DNA of 64,000 bases. Origin: Sparassis latifolia (Eukaryota > Basidiomycota > Agaricomycetes > Polyporales > Sparassidaceae). Position 1 is the stretch's first letter. Each line of letters begins with the position of its first letter. This document shows positions 35,484 to 46,933 of this stretch, in pieces. The DNA lies in NCBI GenBank assembly GCA_018466975.1, contig JAENRS010000017.1:558001-622000 (forward strand). Direction: 5' to 3'. The translations under genes were made by a program, and so were the position numbers. The notes under the pieces were generated by a model that saw nothing but the letters and a program-made list of their open reading frames with translations, was not told the origin of the DNA and made no database searches.

Positions 35484-36884
35484 CTACTCTTTCGCCCCCT
35501 TCCGCGCCAATGCAAGCTCAGGCTCTCCGTGGCTGTCCTGCGTCTTCGTCTTCGTCTCGTCTCGCACCTTCCACCGGTGCTCGTCGTAATCCTCCGCGAT
35601 CTCCCCAATCTCCTTACGTAGCCGCTTCGCCTCGCTCACGAGATCGGTCCAGCGGTCGATGTCGAGCCCTTGCGCTTGGTAGAGCACCTCTCTGCGTGCA
35701 GAGATAGAGCGCTGCAATACTGAGGAATAGGAAACTTCGCGCCCTTGGTAAAGGAACCTACGTCGTCTCGTTAACTTTACCCCAGTAGGAGCAGATTTGA
35801 GACGAACCACAGGTATCCAAGAATAACGGTCGATAGACCGGAGCATCACGCCCCTATAAATAGTCAGAGAAATATTAACGAAAACCCTCATGGAGATACG
35901 CACCAACCGAAATCCCAGAACGTCAAGCGAGCAACCGCCGTCCAGTACACCACGAGCATACCGAACCCACCCATCGCCATCCTGCGGGCACCTCGGTCAG
36001 CCTCAGTGTCGCACTTACGTTTGAGATCCTTTTTCCTCTTCAGATCCTCCTCGATCACAGTTAAGCGCCGCCTCAGGAACCGCGTACGATCTTCGAACGA
36101 GGGGATCTCCACACGAATGCTGGACCGCGCATCCTGGGAAGGATGAGCATTGGTGCCTGCGCTCCCCTCTCTAGGTCCCGCCACCTGCGTGTACTGCTCA
36201 TCCTCCACACAGATCTCAAATTCGGTAGTACGAGCCGCGTCCCGAATAAAGTCTGCTACATCAGTCGAGTCGGACCACTGGTAGGTCTTCCCACCCGGGG
36301 AGGTACTCCGGAAGGAGATAGTTGGCGTAGCAGGCGCGAGTGAGGCGGCGATGAGCCGGCTGAGATGTGAGAGCGGCTGCGAGGGGTGTAGCAGGAAGAT
36401 CGTAGGTGGGGGGAGCTTTGCTACAACGGAAGAGGGGCTCGACGTGCGGGATTGCAGCTGTGATGCCTTGCTGCATGTCCTCAGATGCCCTAGCGGGAGG
36501 ATGAGCTTGAAGAGATGGGATGACGTCGGTGACAATTTGCCTGTCGCACATTCCATTATTCATTTTGGCTCCATCGCCGCTTCAAATATTGGGACATCAT
36601 ACCTTTGCCATCTGTGGTAGATTGGAGATCATCTGCTGCCACTTGGGAAGCGTCGTTGCCAGAATCCCCTGCTGCATCAGTGTCCTTCCACTTCTCCTTC
36701 CTAGACGCCTCCGCCAGAAAACGCGAGTGACCAACGCTGGTGTTCTCGATATCCTGAGCCGTTGACTGCCTCCTTCTCTGAGCCATTGGGAGATTATTGA
36801 TGGCCTCAATAGACGCGTAGGTTGGCATCGAATCACCAGCCGCTCAGGACGAAACACGGACATCGTACTCGTTCGTGCAATCAT
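35484..36884 (-). CDS. MCU: mitochondrial calcium uniporter homologue with deleted DIME motif
   Basis: Exons: 36884-36837, 36777-36603, 36540-35904, 35853-35808 and 35757-35484. An Arg-rich N-terminus (MIARTSTMSVFRPERLRRRQ) suits mitochondrial import. The middle matches the MCU N-terminal domain (HLFKLILPLG; FLLHPSQPLSHLSRLI; WSDSTDVADFIRDAAR), then coiled coil, TM1 (GGFGMLVVYWTAVARLTFWDFGW) and, after the pore, TM2 (SGLSTVILGYLWF), REVSYSSVL and a second coiled coil. The selectivity loop W-D-[IV]-M-E-P-[VT] should lie in the 46-nt exon; only GVM remains before SGLS. The exon is 17 nt short of keeping frame, so Asp is changed and Glu-Pro are lost. Retention of the last 50-bp intron would restore the frame but remove TM2. 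A channel-dead product or pseudogene is likely. Confidence 0.8.
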
Positions 36885-37721
36885 CGTGCTTCCGCTCAGC
36901 GTTGATTTAAATTATGAGAACGTACCGCTTCAATGTCCTGGTGACCACGGTACCTGGTCCCGTACTTCAGCGCATAACAATTCTTAGGGGAAACAGCGAG
37001 TGCAATGCGAATGTATTGGATGCTTTCTGGTCAAGGTGACTCGGACGTATCCTCAGCGTCAACGTGGAGCCGGGCCGGTGGGTTATCATAATTAGTCTAC
37101 TGTCCAAATTTAGTAAGCGTAGTAATCGTTCCGGCAACAAGTTACTATACTTTATACTGTAACTGCCTGTGATCGATGAACAGGCCTGAATGTGGTTCAT
37201 ATTCCCACCCGACTTGGACTTCTACATATGTGCAGTATAGCAGAACACAGGAGGACTTACACGATGCCCTGGACTCTGACGAAGAATCAGGACGAGACAT
37301 GGAGAACGACCTTGCAATGGATAGAACCCTCGCAGGACTGAGACTGCGACCTCTTCATTCAAGATTGTGATTGAATCGTTCGTGCAGGTATCGAAGTTTG
37401 GACCACTGGAAGGCAGTGCGTACCGATATCTTCGCACCGCCGATGTTGTAGTACATCTTTTTAGGCTTCCTAAGCGCCGAAGGACGACGAGGATGACCTA
37501 CATATCGCTTAGGCAATCCGGCAGATGTATCTCTGATGGAACAGTGTCGCACAAGTAGCCTGGGACTGGAGAGATCAATGCGCAATCAGCGGAGGCGCAG
37601 GCGGCGCCCCCGCACATTATTACAGTTTTACGGGATAATCAGGTACACATCTCGAAGCCATTTATAAGGGAAGGGGTAGCAGTCGTTACGTGAGCTACAA
37701 ATAAATTAGTTCATCCAGCCC
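36885..37721. other. intergenic
   Basis: Upstream region of the MCU homologue and about 600 bp more without gene support. Confidence 0.35.
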
Positions 37722-38200
37722 ATGAAGATTGTGAATGAATTTGACAGTGAAGTAAGTGTCTTCCAGTACAACCTCATATATAGAGACCTTTCTCGAAGAA
37801 ATATCTTTGTGGATGAATACAACAGTATCCGCTTGATCGACTTTGAGTCATCGCTATCCAGAAGAAAGACAAAAACCCTGGGCATGATATTGACATACCG
37901 GTCAGTCATTGCAATCTATGCGGCAAATCAAGACAAGAAGTCCATATGGGTGAAAAAGAAGAGATACAGTTGGCGCGGGTGCGGAGGATATAATGAAAGT
38001 GGGAGCACCTCAGGCTCGTTGAACTCGAGGCCGATGTCGAGCAAGTGAAAGAATTGCTGCAGAGGAACGAAGGGGGAGACGCAGACGAATTCACCTGGAA
38101 GGGCCTCGCGTATATTCTCCGGACACCATCACACGTCCTGAAGCCCAGTCAAAATGCTATATTGCGAGGTCGAGCCAAAACTAACAGGAGCGCAGAAGTT
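37722..38200 (+). pseudogene. kinase-like pseudogene fragment
   Basis: An open segment (about 37722-37880) contains YRDLSRRNIFVDEYNSIRLI followed by DFESSL, the catalytic loop and metal-binding (DFG-position) motifs of an aminoglycoside-phosphotransferase/choline-kinase-like fold. A continuation about 100 bp on reads EEIQLARVRRI, then two adjacent stops (TAA TGA near 37992), then in the same frame LRLVELEADVEQVKELLQRN and WKGLAYILRTPSHVL. The N-lobe (ATP-binding part) is missing upstream. The tandem stops and missing half indicate a relic related in type to the intact gene at 49-51 kb. Confidence 0.6.
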
Positions 38201-39284
38201 CGCCTTATGTAATGAATAATCGAAGCAGGTCGCAGCTGCTCGAAGGCGGAGCGACAACCTGCACTTTCATGTGCAAATTCTTGACTTGAGCTTGATCGCT
38301 TCATACATGTTTTCAGACTTAGTACACCCATAGCCAGCGAGCAGCTTGGTGTTCTCTGGTATCAGATGCATAGATGCACCCGCCGCACCGAACTTCTTGC
38401 CGCTGTCCACTCCGAGTCTGGCTGCCTTCCACTGGGGTAGCTCCCACTAATTCATCCTTATTCATGAATATGCTCAGAAAACATGTCAGCCAGAGAATCT
38501 CAGAGAATCCGCCAACCAACTTGCCATGAAACTGTAGGCGGTAGTACTTTGCAGAGCAAACTAAGTCACTGTAGTCTTTCGAGAAACAATAAGTATAACG
38601 GTCATGTGATCACCTCGAAGCGCGTCAACCGCGCTCTTCCACTCGTTTCCTTGTTTCCTCTCACAAGCTCACAGCGTTGCTCATGCTCTCATACTCTCCG
38701 TCACCACAAACACGTATGGGAGATTGCCAGTCTCTTCTTCTGTTTCTTTAGATTTCATGAGCCATCCCTTTTTCAAGTTCTGAAACACTGGATACCTTTG
38801 ACGACAACGACATAGCCCCTATCGTGGATGCGACGAACCCAAGTCATGTTTTCATGGAGCACGGCAACTTCAAATTTAACTCGAGCTGACAACCTTCTGG
38901 ATCTAGTACACCTTACGCAGCAGCCATGTAGTGGTTGCAATATGCCATCATGGGACCTCCCTGCGCGGGAAGTAAACTCACAGCTAACTCATTGATAGCC
39001 TGTCCTGGTGCCTACCAGTTGCAGCACTTGGAGAGCCCAAGGTGAGCATCCCATCATCACAATCTGCACTGTCCACTAAATTATGCCATCAAAATTTATT
39101 GACAGGGATTCCGGAAAGCCAGCGCATGAGCGTGAAAAGGTGAAGGTGGGTTCGCTGTACATTTCAATTTGGCGTGTCTGACTTTGCAATACACGTATCC
39201 TCTGACATCACTTAGTAGCGACCACAACAAGATCACGAGCAGTTCAGGAGCAGCAGGCGGGGCGGTGGGCGGGGTGCGATCGGC
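38201..39284. other. intergenic
   Basis: About 1.1 kb with no supported gene. ORFs are short and inconsistent. Confidence 0.35.
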
Positions 39285-39309
39285 GGGCAGGGTACGAGCG
39301 AGCGCGTGG

Positions 39310-39450
39310 ATGCGAGCAGCAGGCGGGTATGAGCAGCGGGTGGGGGGGAGCAGCGGGTACGAGCAGCGGGTGGATACGAGCAGCGGATGGGTACGAGCAG
39401 CGGGTGGGTACGAGCAGCGGGTGGGTATGAGCAGCGGGCAGGGGGGCGAG
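39310..39450. repeat. 17-bp minisatellite, GC-rich
   Basis: Tandem units of GAGCAGCGGGTGGGTAC with small variations. The best-preserved four follow one another between about 39357 and 39426, with degenerate units on both sides from about 39285 to 39465. The strand is strongly G-rich on top. The long ORFs over this region are by-products of the repeat. Confidence 0.75.
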
Positions 39451-39465
39451 CAGCGAGCGGGCTGG

Positions 39466-40934
39466 TATGCGACGGTATGTGCAGGACGGACCACGTCGAA
39501 GCAGAGCGAGCGGTAACGAAGTAGAACGAACTGTAACTCGTTCAATCGAATTTCTACTAGCTATTACAAAAATAGGAGGCTTTTTCAACAAAAGTACGAC
39601 CTGGTTCGATTTCTATCATTGTTGTTGCGAGCACCTCGATCTGACGTGAACTGCTTCGTCTCGCTTCGTCCAGGATATCATATAGTTCACTTTTCGTACG
39701 AGATCGAAGCAGAACGCGGCGTTGACCTGGTTCGTTCTGCTTCGCCCTCGCAATACGGCATTTTGACTGGGCCTGAAGTACTGAACGGTCAGGCATAGTA
39801 TTGGGATGGGGGGGCCTGCTCTGTGATACAAGCTTATAAGCTACACGCGCGCGTGTCCTCCCGCATTCCACAGAATAGAACTTAATCGAATCGAGCCGGA
39901 ACCACGAGTCTCTCGCCGCTGAATTCTCCCCCAGCTCGCAGAGTTTTCAGGGAACACCTTTGCTCGAGAAGTACTTTTCGTCTGAGTCGCAAGCAGTAGA
40001 TGAATCTTTCTTTACAAGTTCTCCGGAATTAGAGCATCGAGAGTGGTCAAAGTGCTGGCGACCGTATTCAATATTTGTCGTGTCCAAGTCTAAAATGGTG
40101 ATCAGCCCGAAAATCTTCGCGCCACCACGAGAATGTCTCGTGACCGCGACTTCAATATTTCAATCGCCAAACCTTCGCAGCGAGAGACCGGCTGGCCTAC
40201 GATTCTCAGGCTCAGGCCTGGGATCATCGGCTACATTCTAGATGTCATATTTTTGGAGCCATGATATACGGAGTGGTCGGTGCGTGAATCCGGTACAACA
40301 TCATCTGACGGCAAGTTTGAGTAAACTGAAGTGTTCGGTACGTATGATGACTTGATTGTACGTTCAAAAGCATCACTGAAGTTGCTCTAGTAAAGTCTTA
40401 CAGGAGTTAGTGGGAGTGTTCTGAATGTTGTCGGTCAAATGTAGGGGACCGAATGCCATGGCATTAGGAGCGGGCTCTCTGGATCAAGGGTTGCCAGTTA
40501 AAATAAAAAGAGGAGGTCGCGCTGGCCCTGAAGTAGAGACAAAGTTTCTATTTCGCAACGTCTCCAGTGCTCGCATGAGCGGCATATTATCAAGGTAACC
40601 CTTCGAAATTCATTAATAGACGTGGCGCTCTCTGATGCTTTTCATCTTCTCTTGGTCGTAGAACTGCCAATGGGGCCACCGGGAGCCGCTGCGGTCTCCC
40701 ACTTTTTCCCGCGCCGTGCCGCATACCCCGCATCCACGTTATCGAGATGCCCCATGACTTGGACCTGTATAAAGATCGACGCTCATCAAGTGTCTACGAG
40801 AATTTGCAGACTTACTCATGAAATTCAGACCGTATCTCCAACACGCGGACGCTTTCCTGCTACAAAGGGTCGGAAGACTTCACGAATTTCCACTCCGTCG
40901 TCCCTCCCTTGCTGTATTCGGGCCTTCATTCCAA
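39466..40934. other. intergenic upstream of the sugar transporter
   Basis: About 1.5 kb. An imperfect inverted repeat of about 16 bp (ACGAAGTAGAACGAAC near 39516 against GTTCGTTCTGCTTCG near 39730) is present. A TATAAAG lies near 40767, about 165 bp before the chosen transporter start. No gene is supported. Confidence 0.4.
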
Positions 40935-42863
40935 ATGCGCAGCTTCTTGATTGGATCTCCTAGTCTTTCTGGGCGTGCGCTGTCGCGTTTGATCAGTCTG
41001 GCATGTTCAGTCGCTTTTATCCTATTTGGTTATGGTGCGCCGTCAAAGTTTAAAGTACTCGTCCTGCCTGTATTAACAACTGCAATAGAACAGGGAGTAA
41101 TGGGCGGTATTATCACTGGCCCGGCCTTCACGCAACAGTTCCCCTCGATCAACACCACCACGGGTAATGGTAATACTCAGCTGCAGGGATTCACGGTTGC
41201 CATTTACAACATCGGATGCTGGGCCGGCTCTTTGCTTACCATGGTGGTTGGAGAACGTTTGGGTCGGAAGAAGACTATCATCGTTGGTGCTACCGTTCTT
41301 GCCATTGGGACGGTGATTCAATGCTCGTCTTACAGCCTCGCACAGTTACTTGTGAGTTGCACTTCATTGCTGCGTTCCTTTCACATACCAATCTTGAAAC
41401 TTTGCTAGGTTGGACGAATCATTACCGGCACGGGGAACGGCATCATCACTTCCACAATCCCTGTCTGGCATGCTGAACTATGCAAAGCAGAATCTAGAGG
41501 CAAGTTCGTTACCGTGGAACTCTCCACTAACGTTGTAAGTGGTCACGTCTTGACGTTGTTGCACAGCTGTGTCTGAGCGACTCTATCCCCTCTCTAGGGC
41601 GGAGTTGCGGTGGCGTACTGGGTTGACTACGGCATGGGATACGTCAACAGTGGTGCGCAATGGCGCTTCCCGATCGCCCTGCAGGTCTTCTTTGCGCTGT
41701 CGACCGTCTCCCTCGTCACGTTCTTGCCAGAGACTCCACGGTGGCTTCTCTCTCACGGCATGGATGCTGAGGCTAAAGACATCCTGACTCGTCTCCATGT
41801 CGAGGAGAATGCCTCGGCCGCGGAACGCGAACGTCTTGAAATTGTCGCGGCTATCGCACAGGAGCGGGAAGCCCAGGAGCGTCTGGGTGGCAAGGGGTGC
41901 GCTGCGCTATCATCTACATCCCATCAGGCTGACATTATCTGATTTTCACTAGTTCCATCAGCACCATTTTCACCAATGGAGAACAGCGCTTCTTCTATAG
42001 AACCATGCTAAGCGTATGGGCAATGATCATGCAGCAACTCACCGGCATTAACTTGATCACGTACGCCACGGTCATCTCCACGACCTTTCATTTGACACTG
42101 ATCATAATACCTCAGTTACTACGCTCCGTACATCTTCATCAAGAGTGTCAGGTTCTCCCAGAGGCTGTCGGCGCTCATGTCCGGCTTCCTGAGCTTGTTC
42201 TACTGGCTTTCAACCCTTCCTCCGATCTTCATGATCGACAGGGTCGGTCGCCGCCCGCTACTGCTGATTGGCCTGATCGGCATGGCATGCGGCATGTTCG
42301 TCCTTGCAGGCACAACCTCTGTTGTGAGCTTCGCCCCTGGTGTCGTCGCGACGGTCGCGCTCTTCGCCTATGATTTCTTCTTCGGCATCGGATGGATCCC
42401 AGGCCCGTGGTTACTTGCTTCGGAGTACGCGCCGCTCACCATCCGCTCGCAATCCGCGGCGCTCGCGACGTCAGCCACCTGGATCTTTACGTTCTTGGTC
42501 GCCGAGATCACCCCAGTTGCAATTGACAATATCAGGTGGAAGACATACATCATCTTCGGTGTCTTCAATGTGGTGTTCTTCCCCATCGTTTACTACTTCT
42601 ACCCTGAGGTGAGCTTTTTTTTCTCACTCTGCTAGCTCCGCAGTGTGTTGAGATCGCGACAACAGACGAAAGGCAAGACACTGGAGCAGATTGATTTACT
42701 TTTCTCCGGTCCGAAGGTGCTCATCGATATCTCGCAGGCGGAGCTGCTTGAGATGCAGGGCAAGCATATCGAGATGGCTGTCAAGGCGCGCAAGGTCGAT
42801 GTCGACGAGTACGACGCCGAAAAGATGTCCACGACGCATTACATCGAAGGGGCCAAGGTATAA
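40935..42863 (+). CDS. MFS sugar transporter (hexose-transporter type)
   Basis: Seven exons, 40935-41034, 41089-41351, 41409-41534, 41598-41896, 41953-42060, 42116-42608 and 42666-42863, give 528 aa. Sugar-porter signatures are all visible: FGYEQGVMGGIITGPAF, GRKKTIIVGA after TM2, GRIITGTGNGIITSTIPVWHAELC, PETPRWLLSHG, QQLTGINLITYYAPYIF, DRVGRRPLLLIG and a PETKGKTLEQID ending. The usual GYDQG is GYEQG here. Twelve membrane helices are expected, with import of hexose or a related sugar across the plasma membrane by proton symport. A cytoplasmic tail of about 60 aa ends IEGAKV. Substrate specificity is not readable from sequence alone. Confidence 0.92.
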
Positions 42864-43949
42864 TCCCCACTCTTACAGGTTCAGTCCCAGAGGCCAACAC
42901 GGGACTTAACTCTAACGTCAGCCGTGGTAAACGAGTTCACGGGGTCCCAAATTTCACTTTATAGTCGTATTTCTCTTAACTCTTCTCCAGAAGCCTGATC
43001 AGACCGTTTTTGCTGTAAACCAACCAGGCTTGACACTTAAAACCTGTATACCACGTCAAGTACATAGCTGTTGGATCTATCTTCTGACAGGTGTTGGCTC
43101 CAGCGAGATTGTCGCTGCCCAAGGTCCTTGGCCCCGGCCACTGCCACTGCAGGCGCGCTAGGTCGTTCGGGCCTGCTCTAACCTATGGTCCCTCGCATAC
43201 GTGATTGAGCTCTCACCACGGTTTATCCCTGATATATTTTCAAAACTTCAGGTGTAACTCAATGAGAAACCTGAGGGTGCCGTGTACCTGTCGTTGGTCG
43301 TTCGTATCTTGAGTCTAAATTTCCTTTTAGGGTGGTGGTCATGGTATGGGCCTTATACCATTGGGTGTATGCTCCCGTGTTTTCCCTCTGAATTTTGTCG
43401 CCGCAGGTCGTTGATGAAGATGATCCGATCCTTTGACCGATCCGCTGTATATCCTGTCTGACGTGTGACGCTTGTTGTCGGTGTCTCTGGCAGTACTAGC
43501 TACCGGATGTCTTAATATGAAGTCATAGAAGCGAGCAACTTGAACTACATAGCGGTCATAAGGAGCTGGAGTGTAGGAGTATTGAACCATGTTAACCTAT
43601 AGAACATTCATACATTAATGAGTGGCCCAAGTCCTCTTAATAGTATCCAAACCATACATGATGGTCAGTTGGAGTTGGATCTGTAACCATCGCACTCGGC
43701 GGATTCGTACACTTTCCCGCTCCTCTTTGCGCCCCCGCTCCATCAAGTACGCCCATCACATCCTACACCTCCTACCTCTCCTTGTTCATCCCCTTTTCCT
43801 CCCCGCCTAACACATCCCAACTCACCTCCCTCTTTACTCTAGCTGCCTTGTATAAAGTAGGTCTCTGTACGAAATGTGATTGTCGGCGCCCTTCAAGTTC
43901 GGGTCTCAGTTGAGTGACGACAGACCTATCCCGATGGGAAGAAAGTGCT
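42864..43949. other. convergent intergenic region
   Basis: Between the 3' ends of the sugar transporter and the amino-acid transporter. CT-rich runs occur around 43730-43850; no gene is supported. Confidence 0.4.
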
Positions 43950-46124
43950 CTACTGCTTGTCAGAGACTTCATCCGATGGTCCATATTCGTCGTCAGAGAA
44001 CGTGCTGACCGGACCAGTGAAGTGGAAGCGCCCCCACAACGTCCAGCAAAAGCCGACAATTATGATCACGCCGCCTATGGCGACGATAGCGTAGTTCATG
44101 TTGAGGGAATTCACCGGACGTGCTGTCGGCAGAATGAATAAAACGCAGATGAACACTGAGAACTGCAAGCAGAGTAGTCTCGATTGAAAATGAGCGTGAA
44201 AGCGTGGAATGGCTCACTAGCAAGCTTGCGAGATTAATCGGCCACGACCAGGCGCCTAGGTCGAAGGGACCACGTATAGGGAGGCTTTGCAGGTAGAAGA
44301 CAAGGATACGAATCTGATTAACTCAGATGGAGGTGGTAAAACTTTACCACTCACGATGACGGCCAGAACACGCGGATAAGGATAGGTTGAAGATAGCTTA
44401 GCATGACAGCGATGGCAGCGGATGACAAGATAGCATTGAACTGACAAGGTATATTCAGCGAGTAGGCAGCAGTGTTGGTATTTGCATCACGTACTGCAAT
44501 GGCAGAACCAATGTAAGCGCACGAAATGATGCATCCTATCAACACCGATGTCCAGATACCCCAGTATGGCGCCTGATACTTATTGAGGGTCATGAACTGC
44601 TTCTTGAGCGGGAAAGCGTTGTCTCTCGACAGCGCGTAGAACAGCCGCGAACTGGCGGTGAACGCCGTGACGGCAGCCATGAACTGGGCGAGCGCGACCA
44701 CGGTCAAACACATAAGGGTTAGACGCTTGCCGACCGCGTCGTAGTATAGCTGAGCAATTGGGATGGCGTAGGATGTAGCCTGGACACTGGCAATGCTTTG
44801 GACGGAGAAGAGGAGCGCGAGCATATACGCTAGGCCTATCAGCCAGGAGCCTAAGATGCTTCCGACAACGGCAATAGGTGCAAGAAACTCAGCGCGCTTC
44901 GCTTCCTCAGCCACTTGCGCGGCAGTCTCACAGCCTTCGAGAGTGTACACAGCCTGAAAATTGGGTCTGATATAGAATGGCAGGCGAGATATCGAGAAAT
45001 CCTACCTGTAGGAAACCAAGCAAGACTACGAAGCCTCTGTTACCCCAACCAGTAAAGCTGCCCTCGCCATCTCAGTATACATATAGCGTCCTCCAAGAGG
45101 TTTGTTACGTACTTTTCGTAGTCGGTGAAGACAAACGCCGCTGAATTCTAGCTCCGACATAGACCCATGCGATCAGTTCATAATCACGATGTTGCCGCGC
45201 AGAACACCCCACCTTCACTGGGGCCTTCACTAGGAGTGTGATCACAAGTACAAATGTTCCACCGAGGGTCCACCAGAGATTGAATGAACTCATTGCACCT
45301 ATGGCTCGCGTTCCGATTGTATTGATTATGCCGGAGGCAATGTTAACGCCCCACGCAATGGCAGCTATCTCCACCCTCGTAAGCGTGCGGCCCTGGCCGA
45401 CTTCGGCCAGAGATGCTAAATAAAGTGCGACACTGTAAAACTAGTTCAGAGGGAATACGGTATAACTATTGTAATCGATGTTACCTGAGGTTCCCCGACG
45501 TCCCAGTGAATACCATAGCAATGCTGTAAATCCAACCCGTCTGAAAAATACGCGCATTTATTAGTAGGCAGTTTTAGGCGACAAGTTATGCCCTGAAACT
45601 GACGCAGACTGGTCAACGGTGTCAGACGCAAGCGAGCTCTCCACGGGGGTATCGTAAGTCAACTCACAACCTAAGATCGGAGAATCTGGTTTCATCTTGC
45701 AAACCCAAAAATACAAACCTCCCATAGTGGGACTACGTATATCAGTTCGTCGGGAGAATAGTTTAGTAAATATAGAATACCTACTATGCGCTACATATCT
45801 CCGCCAAGGATAGCGCAATGAGCAGCATGAACAAGCTACAAATCTGCAATTATGAGGTTGAGGATTAACTTGGGACCATCTACGATGCCAAACGCACATT
45901 CCATCCCCAGAACAGGCCTAGCGGTCCTCCGGAGAACAAGCCTGTTTGGAATGCGCTACTCATACCTGTCAAAATACCGATGGCGCAGAATGAGATGCCT
46001 AGCACCCTACGAGTGACATGTCGCGGCGAAATTCGCTTTTGTACCCCAGATCGTGTAGCCGCCTATCCGAGGCATCTCCTACTGCCTTCGCAGATGCAGG
46101 GCTCTCAACTCGCTCGATATCCAT
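43950..46124 (-). CDS. APC-superfamily amino-acid/choline-type transporter, one-base lesion
   Basis: Twelve exons: 46124-45898, 45843-45785, 45732-45668, 45608-45604, 45540-45485, 45432-45213, 45147-45109, 45063-45007, 44953-44495, 44440-44355, 44284-44218 and 44162-43950. The product is about 517 aa once one missing base near 46005-46007 is allowed for (GGG run in DMSLVG-LGISF). It starts MDIERVESPASA with favourable AAAATGG context. Membrane blocks match fungal amino-acid permeases: SAFQTGLFSGGPLGLFWGW; FWVCKMKPDSP; TGWIYSIAMVFTGTSGNLS; VEIAAIAWGVNI; then LEGCETAAQVAEEAKRA; RLFYALSRDNAFP. About 12 helices are expected in the plasma membrane. Exon 4 is only 5 nt. Confidence 0.85.
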
Positions 46125-46933
46125 TTTCTCCGAGTTCATCGGCTAAGAATCGCGCAGAGGAGAGCTTGGTTGAATAACAGCGCGGGAAGGGAGATGGGCT
46201 TCTGAATCCTCGGCTCTCCCATATCTATAGCACCGAAGTATGCGAGAGATATCGACTACGAGTCGATATGGGCGCCACGCGATAAGGCAGATGCCCTTCA
46301 ACCTCGATCACTGTTCATCCCACTATGATAAGCTGTAATAGCACTGATAGGCATGCCCACTGTCAACCGAGTCTACACAGGCTCGCAGAATAGTTCGGGC
46401 TGGATCAAACACAAGGCACCCCGAGGTGTCCAGTATCTGGCCGGACGTCAGCTGAACAGGATTGCAAAAAAATCCCCAGGGAAGGATGAAGCCTGATACT
46501 AGTAATTAGTCTCCGTTCTACAGCGTGTTGCATATGTAATTGCAATCATGCAACACGCTGTAACCAACTCGAAATTGGGCGCCTGCGCGACCCACGTGAC
46601 AATGATGGGCGTCAGCGTGCTGCCGCGCCGCCGGCAACTTAAACTCATGGTTTCATCTTTATTTGACTGGAGTTGCAAGCATTTTGCGTTCCTTTAGCAC
46701 CGACAAGAATCACGTTCGAAGGGATCTGTGTATACATTTGTACACCTAAATCTCATTCGGGTTGTTGCAGGCGTACTGAATCCCAAGTTTACTTATAACG
46801 ACTTGCGCAGCAATTAGGCTTCCAGTTGTGTCGAGGTACGAACCGTGCTCGGTTCTTCTAGGACATTACCCTGATAGAATATTTCTTGCATGTCTAACCA
46901 TGAAGGCCCTGAAACTGATGCGTCGTGAACAGG
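46125..46933. other. divergent promoter region with a hairpin
   Basis: Shared upstream region of the amino-acid transporter (minus) and GWT1 (plus). It contains the 15-bp inverted repeat listed below and no coding sequence. Confidence 0.45.
46519..46562. repeat. perfect 15-bp inverted repeat, 14-nt loop
   Basis: TACAGCGTGTTGCAT at 46519-46533 is exactly complementary to 46548-46562. It sits mid-way in a divergent promoter region and could be a binding site for a dimeric regulator or a relic of a small transposon end. Confidence 0.6.

Noticed and set aside
39096..39591. 149- and 115-codon ORFs with Arg/Ser/Pro/Tyr repeats
   Set aside because: They are translations of the 17-bp minisatellite, open in several frames because the unit lacks stops.
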